From: DAOTWY01 sp003696565
GTDB taxonomy: Bacteria; Chloroflexota; Anaerolineae; Aggregatilineales; Phototrophicaceae
Direction of reading: 5' to 3'
Assembly: GCA_034435635.1 (NCBI GenBank)
Contig: DAOTWY010000042.1
Span: 3,009 to 67,008, forward strand
Length of the DNA: 64,000 nt
Positions 8,132-16,407 of the stretch are shown one piece after another. The notes under the pieces were generated by a model. That model was not told the origin of the DNA. It made no database searches and worked only from the letters and a program-made list of their open reading frames with translations. The number at the start of each line of letters is the position of its first letter. Position 1 is the first letter of the stretch. The translations under genes were made by a program, and so were the position numbers.

Positions 8132-9445
8132 TTATTCGCCACTGCTTTCTTCACTGTTTTCAGTGTTATCGGCAGGGGCTGCTTCACCAGTGCCCTCTAA
8201 CCAGGAGCCAACCTCTGAGTCACTGTAAGAACGCAGATACACGATAATATCCGCAATATCTTGCAGGCTTATTTGCTCACCAAAATTGGCAGGCATTTGC
8301 CCAGCGGGCCAACCAGGTACAATGTAATTCCCTGGCTGTACGATACTTTCCACCAGGTAGCGTTCCGGTGTATACCCTGCTAATGCTGGGTCATTAAGGC
8401 GTTCATTCAAAATAGCATCCCAGGTTTCTTCTGTATTAGGAGCTGCCACACCACCCATATGACACCCAGAGCAACCCAAACGCCGCCCTAGCTGTGATGT
8501 TGCAGCGTTGGTATAAATTTGACCACCCCGTACTGGGTCACCGACAATATTTTGCTCTTCTAGGCGTTGCAGAATTGCATCAACATCTACACCAACTGGC
8601 GGTACTTGTTCACCACCACCACCGCCCAAGCCAGGGACAATCCCATATTGTTGCACACGCAGCGCATCTTCAAGCGTCCAGTCATTGCCTTTGTCCCAGT
8701 TCAAGATATAGTTTGCAATATCCTGAATCTGATCCCGCCGCAGTGGACCTCCAGCGGTTTGTTCCCATGCCACCATCGGCTGGGGCCAATAGCCAATACT
8801 TGTTGGGCGACCATGAATCAGCGTTGTCAATATGAATGATTCCAACGTGTTTGACCAACCCAGTTGTGCCAGGCGGCTTGGTTGGATGACTGTCACACTT
8901 TCCCCGTCAGCTGTTAACTGCGTTGTGATGGGGTAGCCATTATCAATTGCTGGCTGTAAAGCCACAATCAAATCTTGCTTTTGCGTTTCTAAATCTGCCA
9001 ATTGTGTCGCGATTGAATCGCGCTCTTCTGAAATTTCAGTTTGACGTTCTAGGATTTCCGCACGGCGTTCATCACTAACACCAGCACGGATTTCATCCAT
9101 CATCGCACCTAGTTCTGCTTCTAACTCAGCATCACGCTCTTGCAGGCGATCAATTTCATTGTTGATCTCGGCAAAATAATCATACCCAAAAAGATGTGGG
9201 CTGTTGAGCGCAGGCGCACGCCCGTTGATCCCTAGCCCTTCCGCGCCATGACACGTTGAACAGTTTGCTGCAAATAGTTCTGCGCCGCGCTCAATTGAAC
9301 GTGCTTCAAACTGGCGTTCAAATGAACTCATGCGCGCACCTTCGTTGATTGCTACCCAGCCGACCAGAATCATCACGCCGACAAAAGCAACAATACCCAC
9401 GAGGATGCGGTTTTCAATTTTATCTATGAGCATCCGTTGTAGCAT
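8132..9445 (-). CDS. Di-haem cytochrome c with inserted coiled coil (bc-complex subunit)
   Basis: 437 residues. One N-terminal membrane helix (about 13-31) anchors two cytochrome c domains: CSTCH at 62-66 and CSGCH at 325-329. The first haem domain is interrupted by a strongly heptad-like charged helix (about 93-165, for example LQERDAELEAELGAMMDEIR), predicted to form a coiled coil. A Gly-rich linker (about 271-283) separates the domains, and the C-terminal tail is acidic and low complexity. It is the third gene of the Rieske/cytochrome b unit, so it probably acts as the cytochrome c1 or f equivalent. No cytochrome f or c1 fold is recognisable. Confidence 0.85.
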   Translation of the reverse strand: MLQRMLIDKIENRILVGIVAFVGVMILVGWVAINEGARMSSFERQFEARSIERGAELFAANCSTCHGAEGLGINGRAPALNSPHLFGYDYFAEINNEIDRLQERDAELEAELGAMMDEIRAGVSDERRAEILERQTEISEERDSIATQLADLETQKQDLIVALQPAIDNGYPITTQLTADGESVTVIQPSRLAQLGWSNTLESFILTTLIHGRPTSIGYWPQPMVAWEQTAGGPLRRDQIQDIANYILNWDKGNDWTLEDALRVQQYGIVPGLGGGGGEQVPPVGVDVDAILQRLEEQNIVGDPVRGGQIYTNAATSQLGRRLGCSGCHMGGVAAPNTEETWDAILNERLNDPALAGYTPERYLVESIVQPGNYIVPGWPAGQMPANFGEQISLQDIADIIVYLRSYSDSEVGSWLEGTGEAAPADNTENSEESSGE

Positions 9446-9469
9446 ATTTTTTCCCTTATTTTGCTTAGT

Positions 9470-9501
9470 AAAGCCTACCTGTTATATCGTAGGTAGGCTT
9501 T
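9470..9501 (-). terminator. Intercistronic hairpin between cytochrome b and di-haem cytochrome c
   Basis: AAAGCCTACCT and AGGTAGGCTTT form a perfect 11-bp stem with a 10-base loop in the 64-base gap. There is no long U-tract on either strand. It may be a partial terminator, an mRNA-end stabiliser or an attenuator that sets subunit ratios. Confidence 0.5.
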
Positions 9502-9509
9502 CTTGTCAC

Positions 9510-11552
9510 TTAGTTCATAAAGTATGCCGCATTGCGGTGGATGAATAAATGATCTTCTGAGATCGTATACTGTGGAATGGTTACTGGCACGCCGTCCTGC
9601 GCCAACAATAACAAACCGTCTGCTGACAGAACAGCTGTGCCGTCCTCACTTACAATTGTGCCATCACTGGCTTCAACCAACACATAATCTGCACTAGAGA
9701 AGACTTCATTCCCGTTTGCATCCACAACAACGGTTGTACCCTCTACCTCAGTAATCGTGTAATCTGCCGTTGTTGCCAAGCTGATATCCTCAATGTTGGG
9801 GATCGCTTCGTTGCTTAAGGCATCCACATAGTTCAAAATCGGAACAACCTCACCGTTTACCAATACCGGCTCGCCCTCTTCCATCTCGACGGTTTCCCAA
9901 ATAATCAACACATCCACACGGCGCAGGTTTTCCTGATGATCAGAGACGATAATCATACCCCAGCCATTGTATAGCTCTTTGTTTTCAGATTCAATTTCAT
10001 GAGCGAACTCTTTTAATACATCTTCCAACCGTGTACCAGCTGGAACTGGGCGGAAGCGCAAATCACTCACGTCGCTGATGGTGGGGTGGTGGGTGCTACG
10101 TAACTCTTCTACGATGATCTCGCCCTCACGCGCTTGGCTTAGGTAAGCATTTAATGCTGCAATTGCTGCTTCGCCTTCACCTTCTTCTGCTTCAAACTGA
10201 CGTGTTGTATAAATCCCTGGGGCTAGTTCATCATATGGCACGGGTAACAGAATACCCATCTTATTGTGAGCCGGTTCGTGTGTTAGGTGATGTAAAATTT
10301 CAGCATCGGCGGAGGTATTCACCCCATATTCTGCCAAGCCCATATAACTTAACACCGTCATCCCAGACATCACAACCAGCATGGCACTAATGGCAAACCG
10401 GCGATCTGCATACCGACGACTTGGCGTTAAATCAATATATGGCAAAATCATCAACACAACCAACACAACCGTCGGGAAGATAATACCCCACAGCACCTTA
10501 TCACCCATTTTTAGGGCACCCTGAATCCATAAGAAATACCACGGCGCAGTTGTTCCTAATGGCGTAACTTGGGGGTCTGCATGATTTTCTAATGGGGCAT
10601 GGAAGAACCAAACCGAAAGCAAAACCAAAATAAAGGTTGTAACACCAATCCACATGATCTCGCTGGTTAGCGCATCTGGAATGAAATACACGCGCTTATC
10701 CAGCGGCACACGCTTCGCTGTATCTTCACCGATATTTTCTTTTTGTGGGGGCAAACTGTGACCATGGACGATCACTTTATAATAATGCACCCCTGTAAAG
10801 ATAAATAGAATTGCTGGGACTGCCAACACATGCAGCAAATAAAAACGCAGCAAACCGTTTGCACCAATATCTGGACCACCGCGTAACAGCAAGTTCAGGT
10901 TTTCACCCACAACTTCTGGCGGGGCAGCTTCCACCATCGATGCACCAATTGTCACCGCCCATAACGCCAATTGATCCCAGGGTAATAGATACCCACTAAA
11001 GCTCAAGAAGGCAGTTGCAACCAACAAAATCACACCAGTAAACCAGGTGAATTGTCTGGGCTTTTTGTAACTACCCGTAAAATACGTTCGTAGCATGTGC
11101 AAAACAACAATTAACACCATTGCTTCCGCGCCCAGGCGGTGCAAATCACGCACTAACTGCCCAAGTGGCACACGACTTAAAATATTGATCATATTGCCAT
11201 AGGCAATTTCTGGCGATGGTGTATACCAGATCATCAAAAAAATACCGGTGAGCGTTTCAAAAAATACGAAATAAGTGGAAAGCCAACCCAAACGGAAGGT
11301 CGGATACAGCCCCGTCATATCCCGATGGAAATAACTCGGGCGCATATGTAACCAAAAACCATCAGCATGGGGTTGCAAGCGCGGGTTAGGGCGGCGGCTT
11401 GGGGCTTCGCCTCGCAATGCCTCACGAATATCTTGGATATTCATCCCCGCCGTAATGCGCTCAACAACGTCATCAATTCCTTCAAAAACAGCTTTTTTTA
11501 GCCCTTTTTCCTTGATGTCATCAAGGAAGGAAGGGAATGGAAGTATGGACAT
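9510..11552 (-). CDS. Cytochrome b of a Rieske/b complex, with long C-terminal extension
   Basis: Quinol-oxidising, proton-translocating membrane subunit. 680 residues, far longer than cytochrome b (about 380-430) or b6 plus subunit IV. The haem ligands are His138/His152 and His241/His256; the 14/15 spacing is the b6-type pattern. The Qo-site loop reads TTAPWYFLW (333-341), so the Glu or Asp of PEWY/PDWY is absent. Membrane helices end at about residue 405. The last 270 residues are soluble, acidic and beta-rich, with a helical part (about 450-535) and a repetitive Val/Asp/Ala-rich end. It follows the Rieske gene by 29 bases and precedes the di-haem cytochrome. Confidence 0.92.
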   Translation of the reverse strand: MSILPFPSFLDDIKEKGLKKAVFEGIDDVVERITAGMNIQDIREALRGEAPSRRPNPRLQPHADGFWLHMRPSYFHRDMTGLYPTFRLGWLSTYFVFFETLTGIFLMIWYTPSPEIAYGNMINILSRVPLGQLVRDLHRLGAEAMVLIVVLHMLRTYFTGSYKKPRQFTWFTGVILLVATAFLSFSGYLLPWDQLALWAVTIGASMVEAAPPEVVGENLNLLLRGGPDIGANGLLRFYLLHVLAVPAILFIFTGVHYYKVIVHGHSLPPQKENIGEDTAKRVPLDKRVYFIPDALTSEIMWIGVTTFILVLLSVWFFHAPLENHADPQVTPLGTTAPWYFLWIQGALKMGDKVLWGIIFPTVVLVVLMILPYIDLTPSRRYADRRFAISAMLVVMSGMTVLSYMGLAEYGVNTSADAEILHHLTHEPAHNKMGILLPVPYDELAPGIYTTRQFEAEEGEGEAAIAALNAYLSQAREGEIIVEELRSTHHPTISDVSDLRFRPVPAGTRLEDVLKEFAHEIESENKELYNGWGMIIVSDHQENLRRVDVLIIWETVEMEEGEPVLVNGEVVPILNYVDALSNEAIPNIEDISLATTADYTITEVEGTTVVVDANGNEVFSSADYVLVEASDGTIVSEDGTAVLSADGLLLLAQDGVPVTIPQYTISEDHLFIHRNAAYFMN

Positions 11553-11581
11553 AAACGCGCTCCTAACAATACATACTCAAA

Positions 11582-12172
11582 CTATGCGCCATGTGGCGGA
11601 CCTGTAATTTTTGCACCCGTATCAACACGCACTTCGGCAATTTCACGACCATTCAACGGAATTGGGTCTCCATTACCATTGGTGGTTTCTACGTCACCAT
11701 TGGTGAAGATAATTGTCGCACTGAAACGATCCAACCCGCGCGGTGCAGGACCTTCAATATAGTGCCCATCATCTTCAAACTTAGACCCATGACAGGGACA
11801 TTCAAACCGATCGTTGACTCCCACCCATTTCGGTAAGCACCCCAAATGAGTACACACCGCATACAACGCCAAAAAGCCTTCCGATGTATTGGAAAGCCAG
11901 AAGCGTCCCGCTGGTACCGAAACCGGTGCCGTATCAACTTCGGGAATTTCGGCAGCTGAAACAGGGAAGATACCACCGAATTCACCTTCCTTAAAGCGAG
12001 GCAGTGCATACCAGATGAACCCGGCGGTTGCCTCACCTAAGAGCATCACAATTGATGCACCCCAGATATAATACAAAAATTCGCGGCGACTTGGACCGGC
12101 GATCTCTACCGCGACTTGCTCGGCAGCCGTTTTTTCTACAACTGCGCTCTTGCCTTTAGCGGCTGTTGCCAT
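11582..12172 (-). CDS. Rieske [2Fe-2S] protein of the bc/b6-type complex
   Basis: High-potential Fe-S subunit that takes an electron from quinol at the Qo site. 196 residues: an Ala/Lys-rich start, SRREFLYYIWG before one membrane helix (about 32-56, an uncleaved Tat-like anchor), then the Rieske fold. Cluster ligands are in CTHLGC (Cys107, His109; Cys112 disulfide) and CPCHGS (Cys125, His128; Cys127 disulfide). A Pro-rich loop follows (GPAPRGL). It is the first gene of a three-gene unit with cytochrome b and the di-haem cytochrome c. A plausible promoter and a Crp/Fnr-like site lie upstream. Confidence 0.95.
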   Translation of the reverse strand: MATAAKGKSAVVEKTAAEQVAVEIAGPSRREFLYYIWGASIVMLLGEATAGFIWYALPRFKEGEFGGIFPVSAAEIPEVDTAPVSVPAGRFWLSNTSEGFLALYAVCTHLGCLPKWVGVNDRFECPCHGSKFEDDGHYIEGPAPRGLDRFSATIIFTNGDVETTNGNGDPIPLNGREIAEVRVDTGAKITGPPHGA

Positions 12173-12222
12173 ACTGACCTCCAGAAGGCTTTTTCTGACT
12201 CCTAAGTAATTCTAACGACTCC

Positions 12223-12250
12223 ATCATAACAAATAATAAGGCTATTACAA
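12223..12250 (-). promoter_or_regulatory. Putative sigma-70-type promoter of the Rieske operon
   Basis: On the minus strand, TTGTAA, a 16-base spacer and TATGAT lie 51 bases or more upstream of the Rieske ATG. The Crp/Fnr-like palindrome at 12280-12295 is centred about 70 bases upstream of the expected transcription start, a spacing used by class I CRP activation. Confidence 0.45.
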
Positions 12251-12279
12251 AGACCTTGTTAGAGATTTGTTTTGAAGCA

Positions 12280-12295
12280 TGTAAAATATATCACA
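12280..12295. promoter_or_regulatory. Crp/Fnr-like site between the Rieske operon and corA
   Basis: TGTAA-N6-TCACA on the plus strand, one base from the CRP consensus. It shares TGTGATATA (read on the minus strand) with the ccmE site. It lies in the divergent spacer, about 108 bases from the Rieske start and 84 from corA. Confidence 0.45.
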
Positions 12296-12378
12296 AAGCC
12301 CTGACAGTGTCAAAATCAATTTAACTCTGGTACAACTTAATTTTTGCACATTCTTGGATAATCAACAATAATAGACTT

Positions 12379-13296
12379 ATGTCAACTCGAAAACTAACTT
12401 ATGGACGAACAACCTGGATTGATATAATCGACCCAACAGCAGATGATATCGCTGTTTTGGAGCGTGCTTTCCCTTATATTCACCCACTTAACTTTGAAGA
12501 TTTACTTAGTCCTTTAGAACGCCCTAAGCTGGACGAAGATGATAATTACATTTTTGTTGTGTTACATTTCCCACAATGGGATGCCAAGCAACGCCTGACC
12601 CGTCCCAAAGAGGTTGATCTCATTTTAGGACGCGGCAATATCATCAGCTTGCATGACGGCACGCTTAAACCACTTATAGACCTTTTCAAAATGTGCCAGG
12701 AAAATGCTCTGGTTCGAGAAGAATTACTAGGGGGGGGGGCAAGCCATACATTCTATGTCATCATTGACAAACTAGTTGATTACATTCTTCCGATTATGCG
12801 CAAAGTTGATATGAATATCCGCAAGCTGGAAGAGACGATCTTCACCGCTGACCCACGTACAGTCATTATGAAAATTACAGAAGCACGTCGCGATATCATC
12901 GCGCTACGCCGTATTATCCGCCAACAAGTCCCTGTCTTAGAAGCCCTAGAAAAAACCGAACACCCTATCTTGCATGAAGACCTAGAAGAATACTTTGGCG
13001 ATATTGTTGATCATATCTACCGCGCTCGTGATATTATTGATGAAAATGCAGAAATTATCGCCAGTTTAGCAGAAACAGCGGATACACTTGCCAGTCATCG
13101 TATTAATGAAGTGATGCAAATTTTAACGGTCATTTCCGTCATCATGCTCCCGCTTACTTTAATTTCAAGCGTCTATGGCATGAACATTGATTTGCCCTTC
13201 GATACGCATCCTAATGCTTTTATAATTGTCTCCGGTCTCATGCTCATGATGGCTCTTTTGATGTTGTATTATTTCCGTAAGAGGAACTGGCTGTGA
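12379..13296 (+). CDS. corA: CorA-family Mg2+/divalent cation channel
   Basis: Inner-membrane magnesium channel. 305 residues: an N-terminal alpha/beta cytosolic domain, long helices (about 140-240) and two C-terminal membrane helices. The selectivity signature YGMN follows the first helix (near residue 267) and the protein ends with basic residues (YYFRKRNWL), as usual. Codons 118-121 are written as an uninterrupted run of ten G (12730-12739). The frame is intact here, but a one-base slip would truncate the protein. It overlaps the RNase D gene by 4 bases. Confidence 0.93.
   Translation: MSTRKLTYGRTTWIDIIDPTADDIAVLERAFPYIHPLNFEDLLSPLERPKLDEDDNYIFVVLHFPQWDAKQRLTRPKEVDLILGRGNIISLHDGTLKPLIDLFKMCQENALVREELLGGGASHTFYVIIDKLVDYILPIMRKVDMNIRKLEETIFTADPRTVIMKITEARRDIIALRRIIRQQVPVLEALEKTEHPILHEDLEEYFGDIVDHIYRARDIIDENAEIIASLAETADTLASHRINEVMQILTVISVIMLPLTLISSVYGMNIDLPFDTHPNAFIIVSGLMLMMALLMLYYFRKRNWL
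12730..12739 (+). repeat. Homopolymer of ten G inside corA
   Basis: Ten consecutive G encode Gly-Gly-Gly and the first base of Ala. The longest homopolymer noticed in the window, in the middle of the cytosolic domain. Runs this long are prone to slippage. Confidence 0.9.
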
Positions 13297-14429
13297 CATG
13301 GTTGCCACCAGTGATTTATATCGATAACCAAACTGACTTAGAACACTACATCCGATCCTGGAAACAAGAATCCCTGCTCGCTGTAGACACAGAATCTAAC
13401 AACTTATACGTTTATCAAGAACAGGTTTGCTTAATTCAAATTTCCACACGCAAACAGGATTTTATCATTGATCCTTTACAGATTGATGATCTTAGCGCAT
13501 TAAATGAGATCTTTGCCGCGCCTCGTATTCAAAAAGTCTTTCATGCTGCAGAATATGATTTGATGGCTCTTAAGCGCGATTTTGATTTTACGTTCTGCAA
13601 TATTTTTGATACATTGATTGCCGCACGTATTTGTGGCTTTTCTCAGGTTGGGTTAAGTCATCTTCTTTGGAACTATGCCGGCATTTATCATGATAAATCA
13701 CACCAAGTAGATAATTGGGGGTTGCGTCCACTTTCAAAAGAGAGCTTGATTTATGCTCAAATGGATACGCATTATCTTCCTCTTTTGCGGGATGAATTTG
13801 AAAAATTACTCCGCCATAAAAATTGTTGGGCAGAAGCACAAGAAGCGTTTGAGGAAGTTTGCCATACACCCCCCGCAAAAAAACGCACCTTTGATCCAGA
13901 TGAATTTTGGCATCTTGGCTTGCCTAATCATCTTACCCACACACAGCTTAAAATTTTGCGTGAGTTATGCATCCTGAGAGATCAATTGGCGATAAAACGC
14001 AACTTGCCACCGAATGCCGTTTTATCCAACAAAGCATTAATTCAAATTGCAAGGCGTGCCCCAAGTACCGTTAAAAAACTGCGCCGGTTGCGTTATCTTT
14101 CTTCTAAACAAGCTCGCCGCGATGGGACGAAAATCATTAAAGCAGTTAAAACAGGGCTACAGGCGAATCGCCTACCTGAACCGCCACGTTTTAATCCACC
14201 TGACCCAACAATTGCTGACCGTTATACAGCATTGATAAATTGGCGTAAAGAACGCGCACAAGCGCGTGGGGTAGAATCAGATGTAATCATTTCTAAACAA
14301 ACCCTCTGGGCACTTGCACATAAAGCCCCATCACAAATTGATGATTTGCAAGGGGTTCAGGGGTTAGGTCCCTGGCGGCTAGATACCTATGGACAAGAAA
14401 TTCTACAGATATTGCAGGAGTATTCATAA
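13293..14429 (+). CDS. rnd: Ribonuclease D (DEDDy exonuclease with HRDC domains)
   Basis: 3'-5' exoribonuclease acting in tRNA 3'-end processing in characterised members. 378 residues. The DEDDy motifs are visible: VDTES near 31, the second Asp in HAAEYDLMALKRDF, and YAQMDTHYL with the Tyr/Asp pair near 155. The C-terminal half carries two helical HRDC-like repeats (about 210-280 and 305-375), the second with the hairpin-like QGLGPWRLDTYG. Start overlaps corA by ATGA-type coupling. The next gene starts at its stop codon. Confidence 0.9.
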   Translation: MTWLPPVIYIDNQTDLEHYIRSWKQESLLAVDTESNNLYVYQEQVCLIQISTRKQDFIIDPLQIDDLSALNEIFAAPRIQKVFHAAEYDLMALKRDFDFTFCNIFDTLIAARICGFSQVGLSHLLWNYAGIYHDKSHQVDNWGLRPLSKESLIYAQMDTHYLPLLRDEFEKLLRHKNCWAEAQEAFEEVCHTPPAKKRTFDPDEFWHLGLPNHLTHTQLKILRELCILRDQLAIKRNLPPNAVLSNKALIQIARRAPSTVKKLRRLRYLSSKQARRDGTKIIKAVKTGLQANRLPEPPRFNPPDPTIADRYTALINWRKERAQARGVESDVIISKQTLWALAHKAPSQIDDLQGVQGLGPWRLDTYGQEILQILQEYS

Positions 14430-14818
14430 TGTCAATTTTTTCTGATGAATGGCGGCGTTGCCTGAGAGAGCAATATAAACACGTCATCCGCAATCAAGAT
14501 AACATCACCAAAGCATCGCTTACGGTTGTGTTAAATCAGCTTGGCTTTGGGGAAGACGAACTCAAACAACTTGAGCTTGAAGCGACAATCCGTACTGAAG
14601 ATACCCCTGATGATTTCAAGCCGAATCTGGATATTTTACAATCACAGCCACCGACACCCCCCAAACAGGCAGCAACCTTCCAACCACATCCTGCTGAATG
14701 TCAGTGCCCATCTTGCGTTAATATCAATTTGACACCGCACGATGAAGATGGACAACCCATTACACCAGAACAAGATGACGATGATGACGATTCACCTACC
14801 CAGATGAGTTTGTTTTGA
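14429..14818 (+). CDS. Small Cys-motif acidic protein, unknown function
   Basis: 129 residues, not recognised. The helical N-terminal half begins MSIFSDEWRRCLREQYKHVI. A Pro-rich linker leads to CQCPSC, which could bind metal, and an acidic tail (QDDDDDD-like) ends in QMSLF. QMSLF resembles a sliding-clamp-binding peptide (QxxLF), worth noting but unproven. It starts one base before the RNase D stop and overlaps tadA by 4 bases, so the three are probably co-translated. Confidence 0.6.
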   Translation: MSIFSDEWRRCLREQYKHVIRNQDNITKASLTVVLNQLGFGEDELKQLELEATIRTEDTPDDFKPNLDILQSQPPTPPKQAATFQPHPAECQCPSCVNINLTPHDEDGQPITPEQDDDDDDSPTQMSLF

Positions 14819-15267
14819 TGCATGATGTTGATTGGATGCGGCTCGCTTTAGAGGAAGCCCGCAAAGCCCTTAAACATCATGATGTGCCCGTTGGTGCTGT
14901 TGCTGTGCGCCAGGGACGTGTCATTGGGGTAGGACATAACGAACGTGAATTAACCGGTGATCCAACAGCTCATGCAGAAATCATTGCCCTACGGCAAGCT
15001 GCTATGATCGTTGGACATTGGCGGCTAGATGACGTTACTCTGTACTGCACCTTAGAACCATGCTGCATGTGCGCTGGGGCAATTGTTCTAGCACGTATCC
15101 CGCGGTTAGTCTATGGTGCCATCGACCTTAAAGCTGGCTGCGGCGGCAGTGTAATGGACGTACTACGTCATAGCAAACTCAATCATCGTGTTGATGTTCA
15201 AATGGGCTTATTAGCAGATGAATCTGCTGAGTTACTCACCACGTTTTTTGATTCGCTACGTCATTAA
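14815..15267 (+). CDS. tadA: tRNA-specific adenosine deaminase TadA
   Basis: Converts A34 to inosine in the tRNA-Arg anticodon. 150 residues, normal length. Zinc and catalytic motif HAEII (His, Glu) and the PCCMCAGA zinc cysteines are intact, with the N-terminal signature VPVGAVAV and GHNERE. Codon 1 could be the TTG/ATG around 14815-14820; ATG-containing coupling with the upstream stop favours this region. The distinction from guanine or cytosine deaminases rests on these motifs and the overall TadA pattern. Confidence 0.92.
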   Translation: MMHDVDWMRLALEEARKALKHHDVPVGAVAVRQGRVIGVGHNERELTGDPTAHAEIIALRQAAMIVGHWRLDDVTLYCTLEPCCMCAGAIVLARIPRLVYGAIDLKAGCGGSVMDVLRHSKLNHRVDVQMGLLADESAELLTTFFDSLRH

Positions 15268-15590
15268 CGCTTTCTTTTTCTGCCACCTTTTTTGCTGTTC
15301 CCAAAAACTACTCGCCCGATGTAAATCAAACCCATCGCACCACCTGTCGCCAAGACAAGATTAATCAATACAAGCTCTAGCCCACTCGCATTTGGGTCAA
15401 AACCTAATAAGCCACTAGTTATAAACCCCGCTACTGCTGCACCCGCCAACCCTAAAATAATATCATTAATGAACAAACGATCTTCTGACCGCATCAAATA
15501 ACGCCCCATCGCCCCTGCAATGAACCCAACAATAATCCACCCAAAGCAGATAAACGGGGCACGAATCAGATCGCCAATAAAATCTAACAT
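15264..15590 (-). CDS. Small membrane protein, transglycosylase-associated (GlsB/YeaQ/YmgE-like) family
   Basis: 108 residues with four hydrophobic segments rich in Gly and Ala: GWIIVGFIAGAMGRYLM, NDIILGLAGAAVAGFI, a third near LVLINLVLA and a fourth near MGLIYIGRVVF. The basic C-terminus is KKGGRKRKR. The G-x-A-G-x-x-A...ND...G..GA.....G pattern is that of the GlsB/YeaQ family, linked to stress responses, with no proven activity. It converges with tadA, overlapping by 4 bases. Confidence 0.7.
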   Translation of the reverse strand: MLDFIGDLIRAPFICFGWIIVGFIAGAMGRYLMRSEDRLFINDIILGLAGAAVAGFITSGLLGFDPNASGLELVLINLVLATGGAMGLIYIGRVVFGNSKKGGRKRKR

Positions 15591-15700
15591 GGTTTGCTCC
15601 TTACATATGCTATCAAATGTAAGTCTAACGGCTTTTATTGATCTGAGCCAATCAGGGATTTATTCGTATTGGATTTTCAGTTACAATAACGCCACCATTT

Positions 15701-15788
<88 letters not shown>

Positions 15789-15796
15789 CACCCCAC

Positions 15797-15829
15797 AAGC
15801 GACTTGCCCACACTTAAGGCAGGTCGCTT
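15797..15829 (+). terminator. Hairpin after tRNA-Ser
   Basis: AAGCGACTTGCC and GGCAGGTCGCTT form a 12-bp stem with one wobble pair and a nine-base loop, nine bases after the tRNA. No U-tract follows. Confidence 0.5.
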
Positions 15830-15855
15830 ATGCTATCTAACTATGGAGTAAATTG

Positions 15856-16407
15856 ATGATTAAAACAGTTGCTGTTTATGGTAGTTCAATCGTACAACCC
15901 CATGAGGCGGATTATATCGCAGCGTACCAAGTTGGTAAGTTATTAGCCCAAGCCGGTTATAACGTGATGACCGGTGGATATGCTGGGATAATGGGAGCTG
16001 CCAGTCAAGGGGCGGCAGAAGTTGGTGGGCATGTCATTGGTGTAACAACCACCGCGTTTGATAATGGCAGGGGAGATGGCTTTAAGGCAAATCAGTGGGT
16101 TGTGGATGAAATCCGCCACCCAACCCTGCGTGAACGGCTTTTACATCTTGTTCTAGAGGCTGATGCCTATGTTGTCATGCCGGGCGGGCTAGGTACACTG
16201 CATGAGTTAATTACCGTTTGGGAATTAATGCGCGTTGGGGATATTCCGCGCCGTCCGCTAATCTGCTATGGCACATATTGGGATAATATGCTGGAACCAA
16301 TTCACCATAGTCCATATATTCGTAAAGAAGCGTGGCAGTTACTTCTTTATGCCCATCAGCCGCAAGATGTTATTGACTTACTTCAACTGAAAGGCTCCCC
16401 AGCATGA
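15856..16407 (+). CDS. LOG-family (lysine decarboxylase-like) nucleotide phosphoribohydrolase
   Basis: 183 residues from the ATG at 15856 (GGAG seven bases upstream). The family signature is complete: GGYAGIMGAASQGA near 36 and VMPGGLGTLHELITVWE near 111 (PGGxGTxxE). LOG proteins cleave ribose-5-phosphate from nucleoside monophosphates and make free cytokinin-type bases in plants. Bacterial members are often annotated as putative lysine decarboxylases without support. It overlaps the DUF1684 gene by 4 bases. Confidence 0.88.
   Translation: MIKTVAVYGSSIVQPHEADYIAAYQVGKLLAQAGYNVMTGGYAGIMGAASQGAAEVGGHVIGVTTTAFDNGRGDGFKANQWVVDEIRHPTLRERLLHLVLEADAYVVMPGGLGTLHELITVWELMRVGDIPRRPLICYGTYWDNMLEPIHHSPYIRKEAWQLLLYAHQPQDVIDLLQLKGSPA

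Noticed and set aside
12730..12739. Frameshifted corA pseudogene
   Set aside because: The frame is intact through the ten-G run and reaches the normal GMN motif and C-terminus.
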